Source: Saccharina japonica (Eukaryota; Sar; Phaeophyceae; Laminariales; Laminariaceae). From it: a stretch of 64,000 nt of DNA. The stretch is taken from assembly GCA_008828725.1 (NCBI GenBank), contig MEHQ01002356.1, positions 256,130 through 320,129 on the forward strand, written 5' to 3'. A program made the position numbers and the translations under genes. This document shows, piece after piece, positions 1 to 11,400 of this stretch; positions within the stretch are counted from its first letter, which is position 1, and each line of letters begins with the position of its first letter. The notes beneath the pieces were generated by a model. It was not told the origin of the DNA and did no database searches. It worked only from the letters and a program-made list of their open reading frames with translations.

Positions 1-579
1 GTATTATCATTTTGTATATGTGTGATTTTCCATTTTTTCAACGCAAACCGTGGCTCACAGCCGTCGTAAAACGGTGTAGCAGGTATATAAGGCAGGTCTT
101 AATTTTGCGTTTTTTCGTGATTCCATTTTTTTTAATGACATGAGGGTTTTCGAGTTTTGGGAAGGCCGTGCCCCCCTACCCCCCCCCCCCCGAAAAAAAA
201 ATGGTAAGGCTGTTAGCCTAGGCGGAGACAGGCCGTCATCCTTGCAGTTCCCAAAAACATGATTTCCCAACTTTTTATAGATAATGGGAGAAAATGCAAT
301 ATTGTTGTTTTGAGACTGCACACCACTGCAAAGGGGGCGCCGTCGATGGTGTGTTTTTTTTTGTAGTTTTTTTGTTTTTTTTTTAATAGGTTTTTACTAT
401 TTTTTATGCATTGAGGGTTTTTCGAGGTTTGGCGAGACAGGCGGGGTGGGGGGGGGTGTATCATGTTGTGCACGTCACGGGCCGTAAGTCATATGACGCA
501 TAGGCCGGGGGGGGGGGCTTCTTGTTCGTTGTGTGGTTCTGAATCTTTAGGATGGCCGTCGAGTAAAAAGTTTCGAGGG

Positions 580-615
<36 letters not shown>

Positions 616-880
616 AATTGAGGGTTTTCTAATTTAGGGAGGCTGGCTGGTCATCAGAAATCGAGCCAACCAGGAGGAGCACGTTTCAGGTTGAAGTGGC
701 ACGAGGAACGGTGCGCGCAGAATTCAAGGTCTAAACCATGGCATGCAAAAATGTCTATTGATGGTCTGATTTACGGCATTCAATATTGTCGCGGTAGACT
801 GATAACACGCAAAAAAGGCATGTGTTTGGCAGAGAGCGCAGCTGGATGCAGCAGTAGCACATCTTGACCATCTGTTAAAT
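1..880. other. No gene seen; three degenerate copies of a roughly 240-bp repeat
   Basis: The phrase TGAGGGTTTTCGAG-TT-GG with a preceding T run recurs near 140, 410 and 620, with poly-C/G runs between. Nothing else is recognised. Confidence 0.5.
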
Positions 881-891
881 TTGCGGTTTAA

Positions 892-980
892 CCCTTATAG
901 GACTGGAGTCCCGTTTTGGGGACAAACTACTTGGAGTTTGACTGCTTTGTCCCCAAAACGGGACTGCAGTCCTAAAAAGG
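892..980. mobile_element. TTAA-flanked miniature hairpin element (piggyBac-like ends)
   Basis: TTAA at 888-891 and 981-984 flank CCCTTATAGGACTGGAGTCC and its inverted partner. The arms continue through CCCGTTTTGGGGACAAA. TTAA targets with CCC ends are the mark of piggyBac-type elements. No coding capacity. Confidence 0.6.
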
Positions 981-1055
981 TTAAGGTTTTCAGGATGCCG
1001 TGGGTACCATGTGTGATTTTGCGATTTTTAGGACGCCGTCTGTACCTATTTATTG

Positions 1056-1197
1056 CGGGGGACCATAGTAAACACTAGTAAATAGGACCTAATGTTGTTA
1101 GTAAAAATAGGTAAATATATCCAGTAGGCTTTTGTGTGTGTGTGTACCGTAGGTCCTATTTACTAGTGTTTACTAGTGTTTACTAGTGTTTACTACA
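1056..1197. mobile_element. GTCCTATTTAC foldback repeat, left flank
   Basis: CGGGGGACCATAGTAAA, then AATAGGACCTA and an A/T-rich core, then TAGGTCCTATTTACTAG. The right arm is extended by three GTGTTTACTA repeats. The same palindromic family (GGACCATAGTAAATAGGACC and complement) recurs at 2,353-2,517, 6,573-6,682, 18,489-18,594, 40,185-40,287, 50,430-50,533 and 52,408-52,500. Confidence 0.55.
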
Positions 1198-1649
1198 TTA
1201 GCCCACCCCGTTATAGGAGTAAATAGTCGGTGCGCAGCAGTACCAGACAATCTGTTTTTCCTTCCTGGTCTTCGGATATGGCAGTAGTGCGGTATGCCCT
1301 GTATAGTGCCGGTGTGCGCCAGCCAACAATACCGGCACTATAGCAGCAACCGGCACTACTACTCCGCACCCTGCCACGCTTCTGTAGCAACACTGACTGC
1401 TGGTTAATCCCATCCGCGCCAAGCGATTACATCACAGGTGCTGTTTGTGGCGGGAAGCCGGCACTATATAGGGACCATGGCACTATAGAGGGACCATTTG
1501 CTGTACTAATGACTAGTGATATACTGTAAGGTGGTCCATGGGATTGTGTATCGGTCTTTACAGTAGCTCGCGCAATGTTTCGCATATCGAACAGATCGTC
1601 GAACAGATCATCGACTACCGACTTCGTGAGCTAGGGCCTTCAGGGCAGA

Positions 1650-1962
1650 TACATGTATGATATGAATGATCTGTATGATCTGTATGATCTGTATGATATG
1701 TATGATCTGTATGATCTGTATGATCTGTACGATCTGTATGATCTGTATGATACGTATGATATGTATCATATGTATGATCTGTATTCTCTGTATGTTCTGT
1801 ATTATCTGTATTATCTGTGTGATATGTAATATCTGTATGATCTGTATGATCTGCATGATATATATGATATGTATGATCTGTATGATCTGTATGATCTGTA
1901 TGATCTGTATGATCTGTATGGTCTGCATGATCTGTATGATCTGTAAGATCTGTAAGATCTAG
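1650..1962. repeat. GATCTGTAT 9-bp array, left flank
   Basis: Long run of GATCTGTAT with GATATGTAT variants. The three-base-periodic open frames over it are artefacts. The complement, ATACAGATC, occurs in intron 3 of copies A-C (15,195-15,335; 31,085-31,175; 49,717-49,855) and at 62,895-62,990. Confidence 0.85.
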
Positions 1963-2261
1963 CTCATGTTGCTGGGTGGAAGCCGTATATATCTGCGTGA
2001 TCTCGCAGCGCATACTTTGCGTGGGTTGGATGTGCACGTATAATTATCCTGCACAGCATGTCATAACGGCAGCTTTGAAGCTAGACGATCTACTGTAGAT
2101 GATCTAGATCCTTCCTGTCAGATACATTCATGATCTGCAAGACCTAGCTCATGTTACCAGGTGGAAGCCGTATATATCTGCATAACCTAGCGCAGTTTTT
2201 CCCGCCTTCGATCTGTACTGTACAGATCCTGCACAACATATCATAACGGCAGCTTAGGATG

Positions 2262-2350
2262 TAGATGATCTGTAGATGATCTGTAGATGATCTGTAGATG
2301 ATCTGTAGATGATCTGTAGATGATCTGTAGATGATCTGTAGATGATCTGC
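2262..2350. repeat. GATGATCTGTA array
   Basis: Eight near-perfect copies of an 11-bp GTAGATGATCT unit. Related palindromic AGATGATC words occur at 62,655-62,800. Confidence 0.8.
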
Positions 2351-2813
2351 TACGGGGGTACATAGTAAATAGGACCTACCGTACTCACAAGCACCTATAC
2401 ATAAAACCTATTTTTTTGTCTTCTCGGTATCAAGGCGAGCATCCACCCCCTAGTAAATAGGAACTACCGTCCAGACAAAAACCTAACGATATTTGGTCCT
2501 ATTTACTTTGTCCCCCGATATTAGATTATCTACAGCAGTAGATCGTGATCTATCTGTTGCCCGACGTGACGTGTGCACACTGCTGTTGTTTGTGTCTCGT
2601 GATGTCCGCGCTGCTCTCCAATGCCGGTATGTACAATGCAAAAACAAAAAAACTATAAATGGTGAGCCGAAACCGCCTAAAGCACAGCGGCGGAACCTGT
2701 CTTGACTAAGTTTAACCGCCCTGCTTCACTTTCGTTTTTGTTTTTGTTTTTGTTTTTGTTTTTGTCCCCGTGGTGTCGTCCCTGCCGCGTTTTGTTCTCT
2801 GCAACGCGAAACG

Positions 2814-3920
2814 ATGATAATAACATTAGCGCTGGCCTCGATCGGAGCCGGGCTGTCGATGTCGAAGGAGTATCGCGACGTGTTCGAAGACCTCATCGAG
2901 AAGGTGACAATACACGCCGTTATGTCATGAACTCTCTTCCTACTATATGTACTGTGCCGGTGTTGTGCTGTGTTTTGCTGGTATGTGCTGTGCTGGTATG
3001 TACTTTACTGTACTGTACTGTCCTGTCCTGTCCTGTACTGTGCTGTGCTGTACTGTACTGTACTGTACTGTACGGTACTGTACTGTACTGTACTACAGGA
3101 GTGATCCTCCTATAAATCGAATCCCAGGCAGTTTGTGCCCGAACTAAGGTTACGCTTCGAAAGCACCATACGTAGAGCCAACTTCAGTAGTTATTTGTCG
3201 GACTAATAGTCATTAAAAGTCGTTTCCCGGAGGTGCCGACTATCCGACTTATTGGGTTTCCACAATTGGAGGAAGGATTATTTGAGCGGGACCACCCTCG
3301 GTGGGGGAGGGCTGATCTAGAGTAGCTCGGTTCGCTCGCCTCACTTAAGTCGGCAAGCCGATTGGCCATCGGCTGGCTTCGCCAGCCGACTTGGCAACTA
3401 AAAGGCAGTTATGCAGCTCGGCCCAAAAGTGTCGCGCTGATGCCACCGCACGTTAAAATCATTTTTTTTATCGCGGAGAGACTCCATTGTGGTGACGTTG
3501 TTTCTTTTCGTGCGGTGACGACATTTGGGTGTTTCCGACTCCTCCTTTCCTCTCCCCTCCCCTCCCGCTTCCGCCTCCCTCCGCACTGCCCCCCCGCTCT
3601 CCCCCCCCCCTCTGCCCTCTTATGGGGTTTTATCTACAAGGTGGGAAACCCTCTGCGGGATGCAGGGGTCGGGTTGAAGGACACCCTGTCGCTCCTGGAA
3701 GCCCTGGTGCGAGGGTTCAACAAGGCCTACCCTCGAAGCAGCGGCGGTTCCGCGTACGATACGGGGGAGCCCGAAATGGTCGAAGCGTGGAGAAGGTAAA
3801 GCGTTTCCATCGTAAAGAACGTTGGATTCGCACACAGGGGGGGGGGAGGGGGGGGTGCGATCGTTTTCTGTTTTTTCAAGCACTGGTTTCCCCTCGACAA
3901 CCGGGAAGGGTGGTGCTTAG
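2814..3920 (+). CDS. Possible small three-exon gene (94 aa), unrecognised
   Basis: Three pieces join in frame: 2814-2903 (starts ATGATAATAACATTAGCG, donor GTGACA), 3641-3795 (acceptor ATCTACAAG after a long pyrimidine tract, donor GTAAAG) and 3881-3920 (acceptor TTTTTTCAAG, stop TAG). The total of 285 nt is open. The first exon encodes a hydrophobic, signal-like start (residues 1-16) followed by an acidic stretch ending in EDLIEK. The second exon has an amphipathic segment (KDTLSLLEALVRGFNKAY). Both read much more like real protein than the surrounding simple sequence does. Weak points are the first donor, the short third exon, and an intron 1 full of CTGTA repeats. No homologue exists in the triplicated units. 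I do not recognise a family. Confidence 0.33.
2950..3097. repeat. CTGTA/CTGTC microsatellite
   Basis: TACTGTACTGTCCTGTCCTG-type pentanucleotide repeat. If the small gene at 2814 is real, it lies in its first intron. Confidence 0.8.
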
Positions 3921-4878
3921 CCCTTTGGATACGGCCAAACAATGTGAAATCACGAATCGAGATTAAATAGTAACAAATGAATGTGATTGGCTAAGAGCCT
4001 GCTGCATACCCCGAAGCTGGTATCTGGGCGCAGGAGACCTGCCCGGAGTGCCTCTGTATACTGTATCCAAGGTAGAGGTCCCATTTATCGGGAAGTGGGA
4101 CATGTTACTTGTCTTTAGTGTTCCTAAGTTCGAAAAATAGCATTATTTTTCGGGGACAAAATATGTCCCGTTTTTCGGCGAAGTAGCCACAGGGTTGAAG
4201 TCGAGCATTGTATACTCGTATCATATATAGAACATTCTATTTTGCAGAAGGCTCTCGCAACCAAGATATTTTATTTCCGAAAAAAACAAGATCGGTTCGG
4301 TATATTATTATGGGCAAAACCTTCCCGGTTCTGGAGATTAAAAAATAAAAATCGAGCGCTGAAAAAACGCGATCGTGCCCCACCCCCCCCCCCCCCCCCC
4401 CCCCCGGTATTTATCTAATTCATAACTGAAAACACTATCCCACACTAATTCCAAGTATTTTTTACCCAACTAGGTGATACCATTTCTGAAGGGCTCATGG
4501 TAGTTGTCAACCATTTGCGACGTGTGCTACGGTAGATGTAGCACTTTTTGGCTGAATCGGTTTCTGAACGATCGGGTTCCTTAACCAAAATTCGTCGGAC
4601 TTTTCCTTTTTTGTGACAAATAATGTTTCAGAGTATACTTCGGTCATACGAGATTTCGCATCCGGCAGCACTTTTGTTTTCCTCCAAAATCATTTTTTTC
4701 GGTGAGGCAGGACGCTCCTTACGTGAGGAGCTAAAAAAAAAACAGTGCACCTCTATCGTAGCATGCGTCTTGCGAGATGGCGGGCTACCACCGTATCACA
4801 CGCAAAATAACACACCCCCTCAAGATAAAATTGAAGGTGGTTTTTGTCGACAACGGGTGGGTCTATGAAAATGTCTCG
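3921..4878. other. No gene seen; fragments of dispersed repeats
   Basis: 4,225-4,380 (ATTCTATTTTGCAGAAGG-CTC through AATCGAGCGCTGAAAAA) matches 59,985-60,140. 4,425-4,500 is a decayed TTAA-type element. 4,500-4,790 is a copy of the dispersed repeat described at 60990. A 24-nt poly-C is at about 4,382. Confidence 0.5.
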
Positions 4879-5324
4879 TTTTGTTTGTTTGTTTGTTTTT
4901 GTTTTTTTTCACATCCCAATTATTATGTTCGCCCTTTGTTTTTTTACTCTCTCTCTCTCTCTCCTAATAGTAGTCGTCGTAACTCAGATCCGGGGGGGGG
5001 GGGGGGGGCCTAGTCGTACCTCAGGTGGGGGGTCACTATAAGTAGGCTTTTCTCCGACCTCCACACTACGTACGTAAAGCAAACACGTACGTAAATACGT
5101 TCGTTTTTGGCATTTTTATCGCGAGAGAAGAAAGAGTTCAGCACTGGTGTCTTTCCTCGTCGACTCGCGTCGGACTGTGCCTATACCTAAAAAACGAAAA
5201 TGGAGCTATCGACAGCTCATGTCATTTGAAAATAAAAAAAAAAACTCCACATGTATATACGGAGGCTCGAACCCTCGACCTCGACCTTGGTAGTATTCGA
5301 GGTTAACCACCAGACCACCGGGGC
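4879..5324 (-). mobile_element. tRNA-derived SINE, second copy, opposite strand
   Basis: Read on the minus strand the element starts GCCCCGGTGGTCTGGTGG (A-box) and has the B-box GAGGGTTCGAGCC about 50 nt on, then the tail blocks CGCGATAAAAAT, AAAGCCTACTTATAGTGACC and CGGATCTGAGTTACGAC. It ends in an A-rich AAACAAACAAAC tail. It is longer than the unit C copy because of an expanded poly-C and a GAGAGA run. The tRNA-like head does not fold into a clean modern tRNA, so this is not a tRNA gene. No clear target duplication remains, so it is probably older. Confidence 0.72.
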
Positions 5325-5754
5325 GACCGGGTAGTTTTTTTCTTAGTAGATAGTACCAAAGCCATTGTTTTTGGAGTGCGTATATTCCCGTTATTTTGGA
5401 GAAAATCGATGGTGAAATCCGTTCCGGGGGGTGTGCTATGCTATCACCGGTGTGATACGGTATACTAAGTTACAAAAAAACAAGCACAAGTCGACAGCCT
5501 TCGAAGGTCAAGTCGACTACCTGAAGGTCTTTCGGCTTCTCCGCCGATATCTCCCACAACAAAAGCGCCCACCAGATCTCCGGTGGGGATGCAAAAAAAA
5601 CAAAACCAAAATAAAACCAAGCACATATTCTATTGAGGCATTTTCGACATCACATTTGATTACACCGGCATGTGGCTTATTTTTCCTCCCCTTCTTCTTG
5701 GACGATGCTCCGTACAACAGCAGCAGCAGCGGTGTTATGTGTTATGTTATGTCG

Positions 5755-6030
5755 GCGGGTGTTTTGTGTTGCGGTTGGCGGGTGACAGTCGGCGGGTTAC
5801 GTCACGGTTGGTGGGTTCCCTTTCGCTTGGCGGGTTATGTTACGCTTGGCAGGTTGTATGACGCTTGGAGGGTTACGATTGGCGGGTTACGTTACGCTTG
5901 TCGGATTATGTTACAGTTGGCGGGCTATGTTGCGCTTGGCGGGCTATGTTACGCTTGACGGGTTATGTTACGGTTGGCGGGTTACGTTACGGTTGGCGGG
6001 GTTGTGTTGCACTTGGCGGGTTACGTGGTC
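5755..6030. repeat. GGCGGGTTACG minisatellite, unit A
   Basis: About 14 degenerate copies of a 20-22 bp unit built on TTGGCGGGTTACGTTACGG. The equivalent in unit C is at about 39,600-39,850; it is absent from unit B. Confidence 0.75.
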
Positions 6031-6746
6031 TGTAATTTAATTGTTGCTTGGAACCGCAAAACGTATATACGTACAGTAGTGTTAATATCATACCTATGCC
6101 CATTCTGTAACTCGTCATACTGTAGCGTGGAACCGAACAACGTATATATACACAAAACCGACCGTAGCTGTTGGATACGTGACAATACTGTTCCGACTCT
6201 GACCCCCCCCCCCCCTCCGAACCACTTCCCCTACCGATCGTTCGTTTTTTGTTTTTTTTACAAATGTTTTTCGACGCATGGCAGATATATCTACGGAGTT
6301 CGAATGTGCTTCCGGTATGCGTACCGATATGGGGGTCCGGGGTTATCGACCTCCCGCACACGCGGCAGCTAGTATCACTAGTAGCTAAACTTACAGGCTT
6401 TAGTTCCGTTATTATTGAGAGGGAGCATACACACCATAATCATCAGAACCATAATACCTGGTATATAATATGGTGTGTAATAATCATACGGGGGGGGGGT
6501 GCATAGTTTTTTTGGGTTCATCCATGCTGGGTTCCCATAACAATATGCCCCCCCGGTACGTAGTATTCATTGGTATGGAGGGCCATAGTAAATAGGACCT
6601 AGAGTACACACCAAAACCTATGTATTTACCTATTTTTACTAACAATAGTCGGTCCTATTTACTATGTATGGTCCGCCGTATTAGTTGGTTGATTTAGTTG
6701 GTTGCTGAATCAATGACTTTGCAGCTGCGGTCGAGGGCATAGGAGG

Positions 6747-6834
6747 GGATGGTATGGTATGGGATGGGATGGGATGGGATGGGATGGGATGGGATGGGAT
6801 GGGATGGGATGGGATGAGGATGGGATGGGATGGG
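6747..6834. repeat. GGGAT pentanucleotide array, unit A
   Basis: Nearly perfect (GGGAT)n followed by TATCCCTTCAACATACTTGG. It marks the same place as the longer arrays in units B and C. Confidence 0.85.
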
Positions 6835-7215
6835 ATATCCCTTCAACATACTTGGTACGCCGGTATAAGAGGCCCCGTGGGAGGTCGGCAAGAAGGCACT
6901 ACCTTATCCCGACGGAAATAAATCACGGTACACAAGCGGTGTACCGAATTTCTTTTTGAAGGCTTCTCGCTGGAGAAATTCTATAGACTCCTCGCCCAAA
7001 AAGTGTATTTTTCTAAAACAATAATGACAGCGCAATGCCGCATGACATACGTAGTAGGTACACGCCGAAACCCATTCGCAATACGCAAGTAATTGTCATT
7101 TCTACGACATTGGGTAATTACCGGTATTTACTCAGTGCAGACGCGTGGTACGCTAGAGGTACGAGCGCTAAACTCTTTAGCTGAAGCGTTTTCTGGATGA
7201 CGGTGGGCTCCTTAA

Positions 7216-7424
7216 GGGCCCGTTTTAACGAAGAAAAAAAAAAAAATCAATTTGGAAAAAAAAAATCGAATCCGCTTTTCATTGGTCAGAACCCGCACCA
7301 CCACCCAAGATTATACCCCAAGATCCTACTCTTTGGTGCTGGTGCGTGTGCTGACCAATGAAAAGCGAATTTGAATTTTATTTTTTCGAAATTGAATTTA
7401 TTTTATATTCGTTAATATGGGCCC
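7216..7424. mobile_element. PIF/Harbinger-type miniature element, unit A
   Basis: Ends GGGCCCGTTTTAACGAAG and GTTAATATGGGCCC are flanked by TAA on both sides (7213-7215, 7425-7427). The centre is a second inverted repeat: TTTTCATTGGTCAGAACC, then the inverted form in TGACCAATGAAAAGCG. There is no coding capacity. Confidence 0.75.
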
Positions 7425-8302
7425 TAATAACCCAAAACGTCGGACTTTTGAGTCTTGTATTGCCATATTTTTCGTTGTATTCTTAGGCCATGGGATTGTT
7501 CAAAACGGGTAGCACCAAGGGTGCACAAAAAAAAAAGAAAACGACACCACACACCTAGGAAGGTCAGAATGAAAAACAAACCGGATCGCTGTGATCACAG
7601 GACGAAATGAGCAAAAAACATTTTTTTTTCGTTTTTTGTTCCCTTTTTTTTACTTGGTTTTAGAGACCCCCCCATATTTTTTTTTCGCTGGTCGGGGGGG
7701 CCACCCCCATATAGATCGAACGTTTCACAAGGTTCCGGTTCGTCGATTATTCTGCGAGATAAAGCGTTTTTTATGTAGGGGAACGCAGCAAAATTTACCG
7801 GTACGTATACCTACCAGGTATTCAACATTAATTGGTACCAGGTATACTGCCGACGTACGTACTCTTGTTAATGATAAAAAAAAAAAACTTGACTTATTGT
7901 TTTCTGGGATCACAACGGTCCGGTTTCTTCCCTTCAATATAGGGGGGGGGGTGTGTGTGGTGTCGATAACTTTTTTTTTTGTGCACCCTTGGTAGCACTT
8001 AGATTTTCCTCCATTTTTTTTTTTTTTACTTGTGTTATGGTATTGCTGGAATGATGTGGAATCGCTTGGTGAATACCTGGTATCAGGTATTTGGATCGTA
8101 TTGGTATTACTTGGAAGGCGTATCTCAGATGGGAACCAGGGGGGTTCCCAGTCTTTCACCACGCAAAGAGAATAAAGCTGCTCTTGTTATATCTCTAAGC
8201 AAACAACACACGTGAGTACCAACGAGTACCCGTTCCATAGGCTGACCTGGCTAGGGATACCCTGTCCCCTTACAATAGGTCCCTCACACTTGCTACGTAT
8301 TA

Positions 8303-8500
8303 GGGCCCGTTTTAACGAAGACAACAAATATTCAAATTGGAAAAAAAAAATCAATTCTGCTTTTCATTGGTCAACACGCGTACCAGCACCAACGATTAGG
8401 ATCTTGGGGGTTGCTGGTGCGTGTGTTGACCAATGAAAAGCGAATTTGAATTTTTATTTTGTCCAAATTGAATTTATTTTATATTCGTTAATATGGGCCC
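8303..8500. mobile_element. PIF/Harbinger-type miniature element, unit A second copy
   Basis: GGGCCCGTTTTAACGAAG to GTTAATATGGGCCC, with TTA duplicated at 8300-8302 and 8501-8503. The central arms TTGGTCAACACGCGTACC and GTGTGTTGACCAATGAAAAG form the usual hairpin of this family. Confidence 0.75.
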
Positions 8501-10079
8501 TTAGTATAGAAATACTCAAGCGAAGAGCGGAGCGCCCCAGAAAAAAAAAAAAAAAATGGTGCACCTCTACCGCTTTGGCCAGAAAAGGCTATCCCTATCA
8601 TCGCAGAACGCTTCCTCGCCCTGCTTAATAAACACAATAATTAACCTCAGAAGGGGTGTACTTACAACGCCCTTAATCTGTCGAAAAAAACGAGCGAAAC
8701 ACGATGATGGGTCCACCACCACTACGATAGTATCTTTTTGTATCTTAGTGGAAAAGTTGAAGGTTGAGGTGGCCGTGCCGACGCCCGCGAGAGACACGCG
8801 CATACACACCCTGGAAACGTATTTGTACGTGTACTACTGTATAATACCTTGTGTAAATCTCAATTGTTCACGCGGGGTGCTTTTTTAGTGGTGCGGAGGC
8901 GTGTTTTAAAACTGCTTATAGTAGCATGAAGGTCCCCGAGAGCGGATTTTACGCGATACTTCAAGAAAAAAAAGTGCTCTTAATATTTTATCCGTATGTT
9001 TTTGTGTGACGAGCCGATTTTTGACCGCTTTACGTATCCCCCAAAGAAATGTGAAAAAAAAGCGTTAAGTTTGGCCGTCGACGTAAGGTCAACCAATATT
9101 TCATTTCCGAATCGCCCGGCTAAAAACAAAAAAAAAAACTCAATCGTGGCACAACGAGCAACTCCCCGAGACATAATCCAGGGTCAATAGGAGGATGTGA
9201 TGCAAGGATAATTCCGAATGATCTTGTGCACATAGGCCTCTCTTGAACCGTACCTTGTCGTGCTCTTGTTCTCTTGTTGTGCAGATCTCGCGCTCTTGTC
9301 TAGAGACACGACTATACTGTGGTCTCTGATGGTAGAGTATGCACGCCATCCCACCTCATTACGAAAGCCCGGTTCGCGCAAATGAACGGACCTAAACACG
9401 GTGTTAGTTCTCTCTTTTTGTTTTTCAATTCGTAATTGTGTTCGCTTCGATTCCGTAGCACACCATTCCCCGTGCGCACAAATTTAAGGACCGAAAAACG
9501 ATTTATTCGCATTTTTTTGTTCAATGTATTTATTCGGAATTGTGTTCGTTCCGATTCCGTAACAACATTCGGGTCCTGTTTAAAAACATTAGGGCATATC
9601 ATACCTACAAGAAGGGGAAGCTGAGCGCACCCCCGACTCCCATACCCTTCCTATCCGATCCCTTGACGCCCTGCCCCCCGTCCCATCCTCCTCACACACA
9701 AACCCTTCTCTTTCACCCCCCCCCACCCCTCCCCTCTCGTACACGCCTCCCACCACTCCAGAATCAGAGTGGGGTTACGAAACGTCCTGTCCGAAACAAA
9801 AACCTTCGTTAAGGTTGGTCCCCCCCCAAAAAAAAACAAAACAAAAAACAGAAGGCTGACTAAACGAGAACTAACCCAGAGCCACCGTTGAGTGGGGCAG
9901 CGATTCTGCAGCAGGTAACTACAGTAACGCCCATCGCAGGCTCTCCATCACAAACCATTGATTGCTACGACAGGAATGCATATTTTGGTTACAGATTTCA
10001 CCTTGCTAGTATGTATGATGAAGGGACTCTTTCAACATAACGAGCTATTTTTAACACCCATCATGCCGCGCGTGAGGGT

Positions 10080-11400
10080 GTGACCCTACACGGGTCAGCT
10101 TTTAAATGTCTCCGTCACTAAATACTAGCTCTAACCGTATATACGAGTAGCCTCATGCTGTATGACCATGGCACTACGGTACAGACGCTAGATAGAGTTT
10201 ACGCCTACGATGGCTATCCAAAGATGCCATATATTCCTACGATATTTACCCTGGTTCTGCATAGTTAGGAGAATGGTGCTCAGCCCGCCCTATGTCAGTA
10301 CGACGGGAAAACCAGTAATTTCACCCATTTCTGCACACCAAAAACCGAGGGATAAGAAGAAAACAAGAACGAGAAAAAAAAGCTCACTATGTAGCAGCAC
10401 GCCTAACACTACCAACACGCCTACGCCTGCCTGATGTTGCTGCTGTTTTATTCTCAAGCATGCCCTCTCGGCAAAGTAACGAAACACACCCACCCATTGA
10501 TTTTCACGAGACAGCGGCCAAAACAATGCTACTGCACCCCAATCGTAGCTCGTGTCCTTATGCTCTTTTTCACTAAATATGAGCTCTAACCGTAGCCTCA
10601 TGCTGTATGATCATGGCACTACGGTACGCGCTACACTTTACGCCTACGATGGCTATCCAAAGATGCCATACATGCGTACAATTTATACCCTGGTTCTGCA
10701 TCGTAAGGAGATTGGTGCTCCGCCCGCCCTATATCAGTACGAGGGAAAACCGGTAATTTCACCCTTCTCTGCACACCGAAAACCGAGGAGGGGAAAAAAA
10801 AACAAGAGAAACGAGAAAAATAAAATGATCACGACCAGCACGCCTAACACTACCAACACGCCCAAGCCTGCCTGTTGCAGCTGCTGATTATTCTCAGGGA
10901 TGCCCTCTCGGCATAGTTACAAAACACACCCATTTATGGCCACAAAATGCTACCCCAATCATAGCTGGTAGCACGTGTCCTTGACTTACGCCCTGTTCAC
11001 AATACCGAGCTTACCGTAGCCTCATGCTGTATGATCATGGCACTTCGGTACAAGCTAAAGTGTACGCCTATATATACGACTAATGACAAAATTATATGTT
11101 CATACGAACCTGGTACTGTATAGTGATGTTGACGGTGCTCAGCCCGCCCTGAGTACACGGTAACCCTTCTCTGCCCACCGTAATCGGCAAGAAAGGAAGA
11201 AAAAACAGAGAGAAAAACGACTCTCACCTACTATCAGCACACCTATAATAACACTTATTATCAACACGCCTACATACGCCTGTCTGTCTGTTGTTGCTGC
11301 TACTGCTGATTCGATCGAAAGTATGCCCCCCGTATTAGCAACAAAGCACACCCGCACACCCATCCACAAGACAGGCAGGGCGGCTCTTCTTCAGCACAAC
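10080..11400. repeat. Three tandem copies of a roughly 440-bp repeat, unit A
   Basis: Each copy contains TAGCCTCATGCTGTATGA-CATGGCACTACGGTAC, a TACGCCTA block, GGAGAATGGTGCTCAGCCCG and a TCTGCACACCGAAAAC segment followed by an A-rich stretch and CAGCACGCCTA. Copies begin near 10,145, 10,588 and 11,020. Open frames differ from copy to copy, so I do not treat it as coding. The block recurs in units B and C. Confidence 0.75.

Noticed and set aside
1608-2037. Open frames of Asp-His-Thr or Ile-Gln repeats on both strands
   Set aside because: They come from the GATCTGTAT 9-bp array, which has no stop codon in several frames.
5255-5330. A tRNA gene on the minus strand
   Set aside because: A and B boxes are present but the stems do not pair as in a tRNA, and the sequence continues into a SINE body shared with 52502-52827.
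5492-5600. A possible exon in either direction at 5,492-5,600
   Set aside because: Both strands read like protein and have weak splice sites; no neighbouring exon supports either choice.
10210-10887. Protein-like frames in the 440-bp repeats
   Set aside because: Successive repeat copies are open in different frames with different starts, which does not fit a conserved protein.
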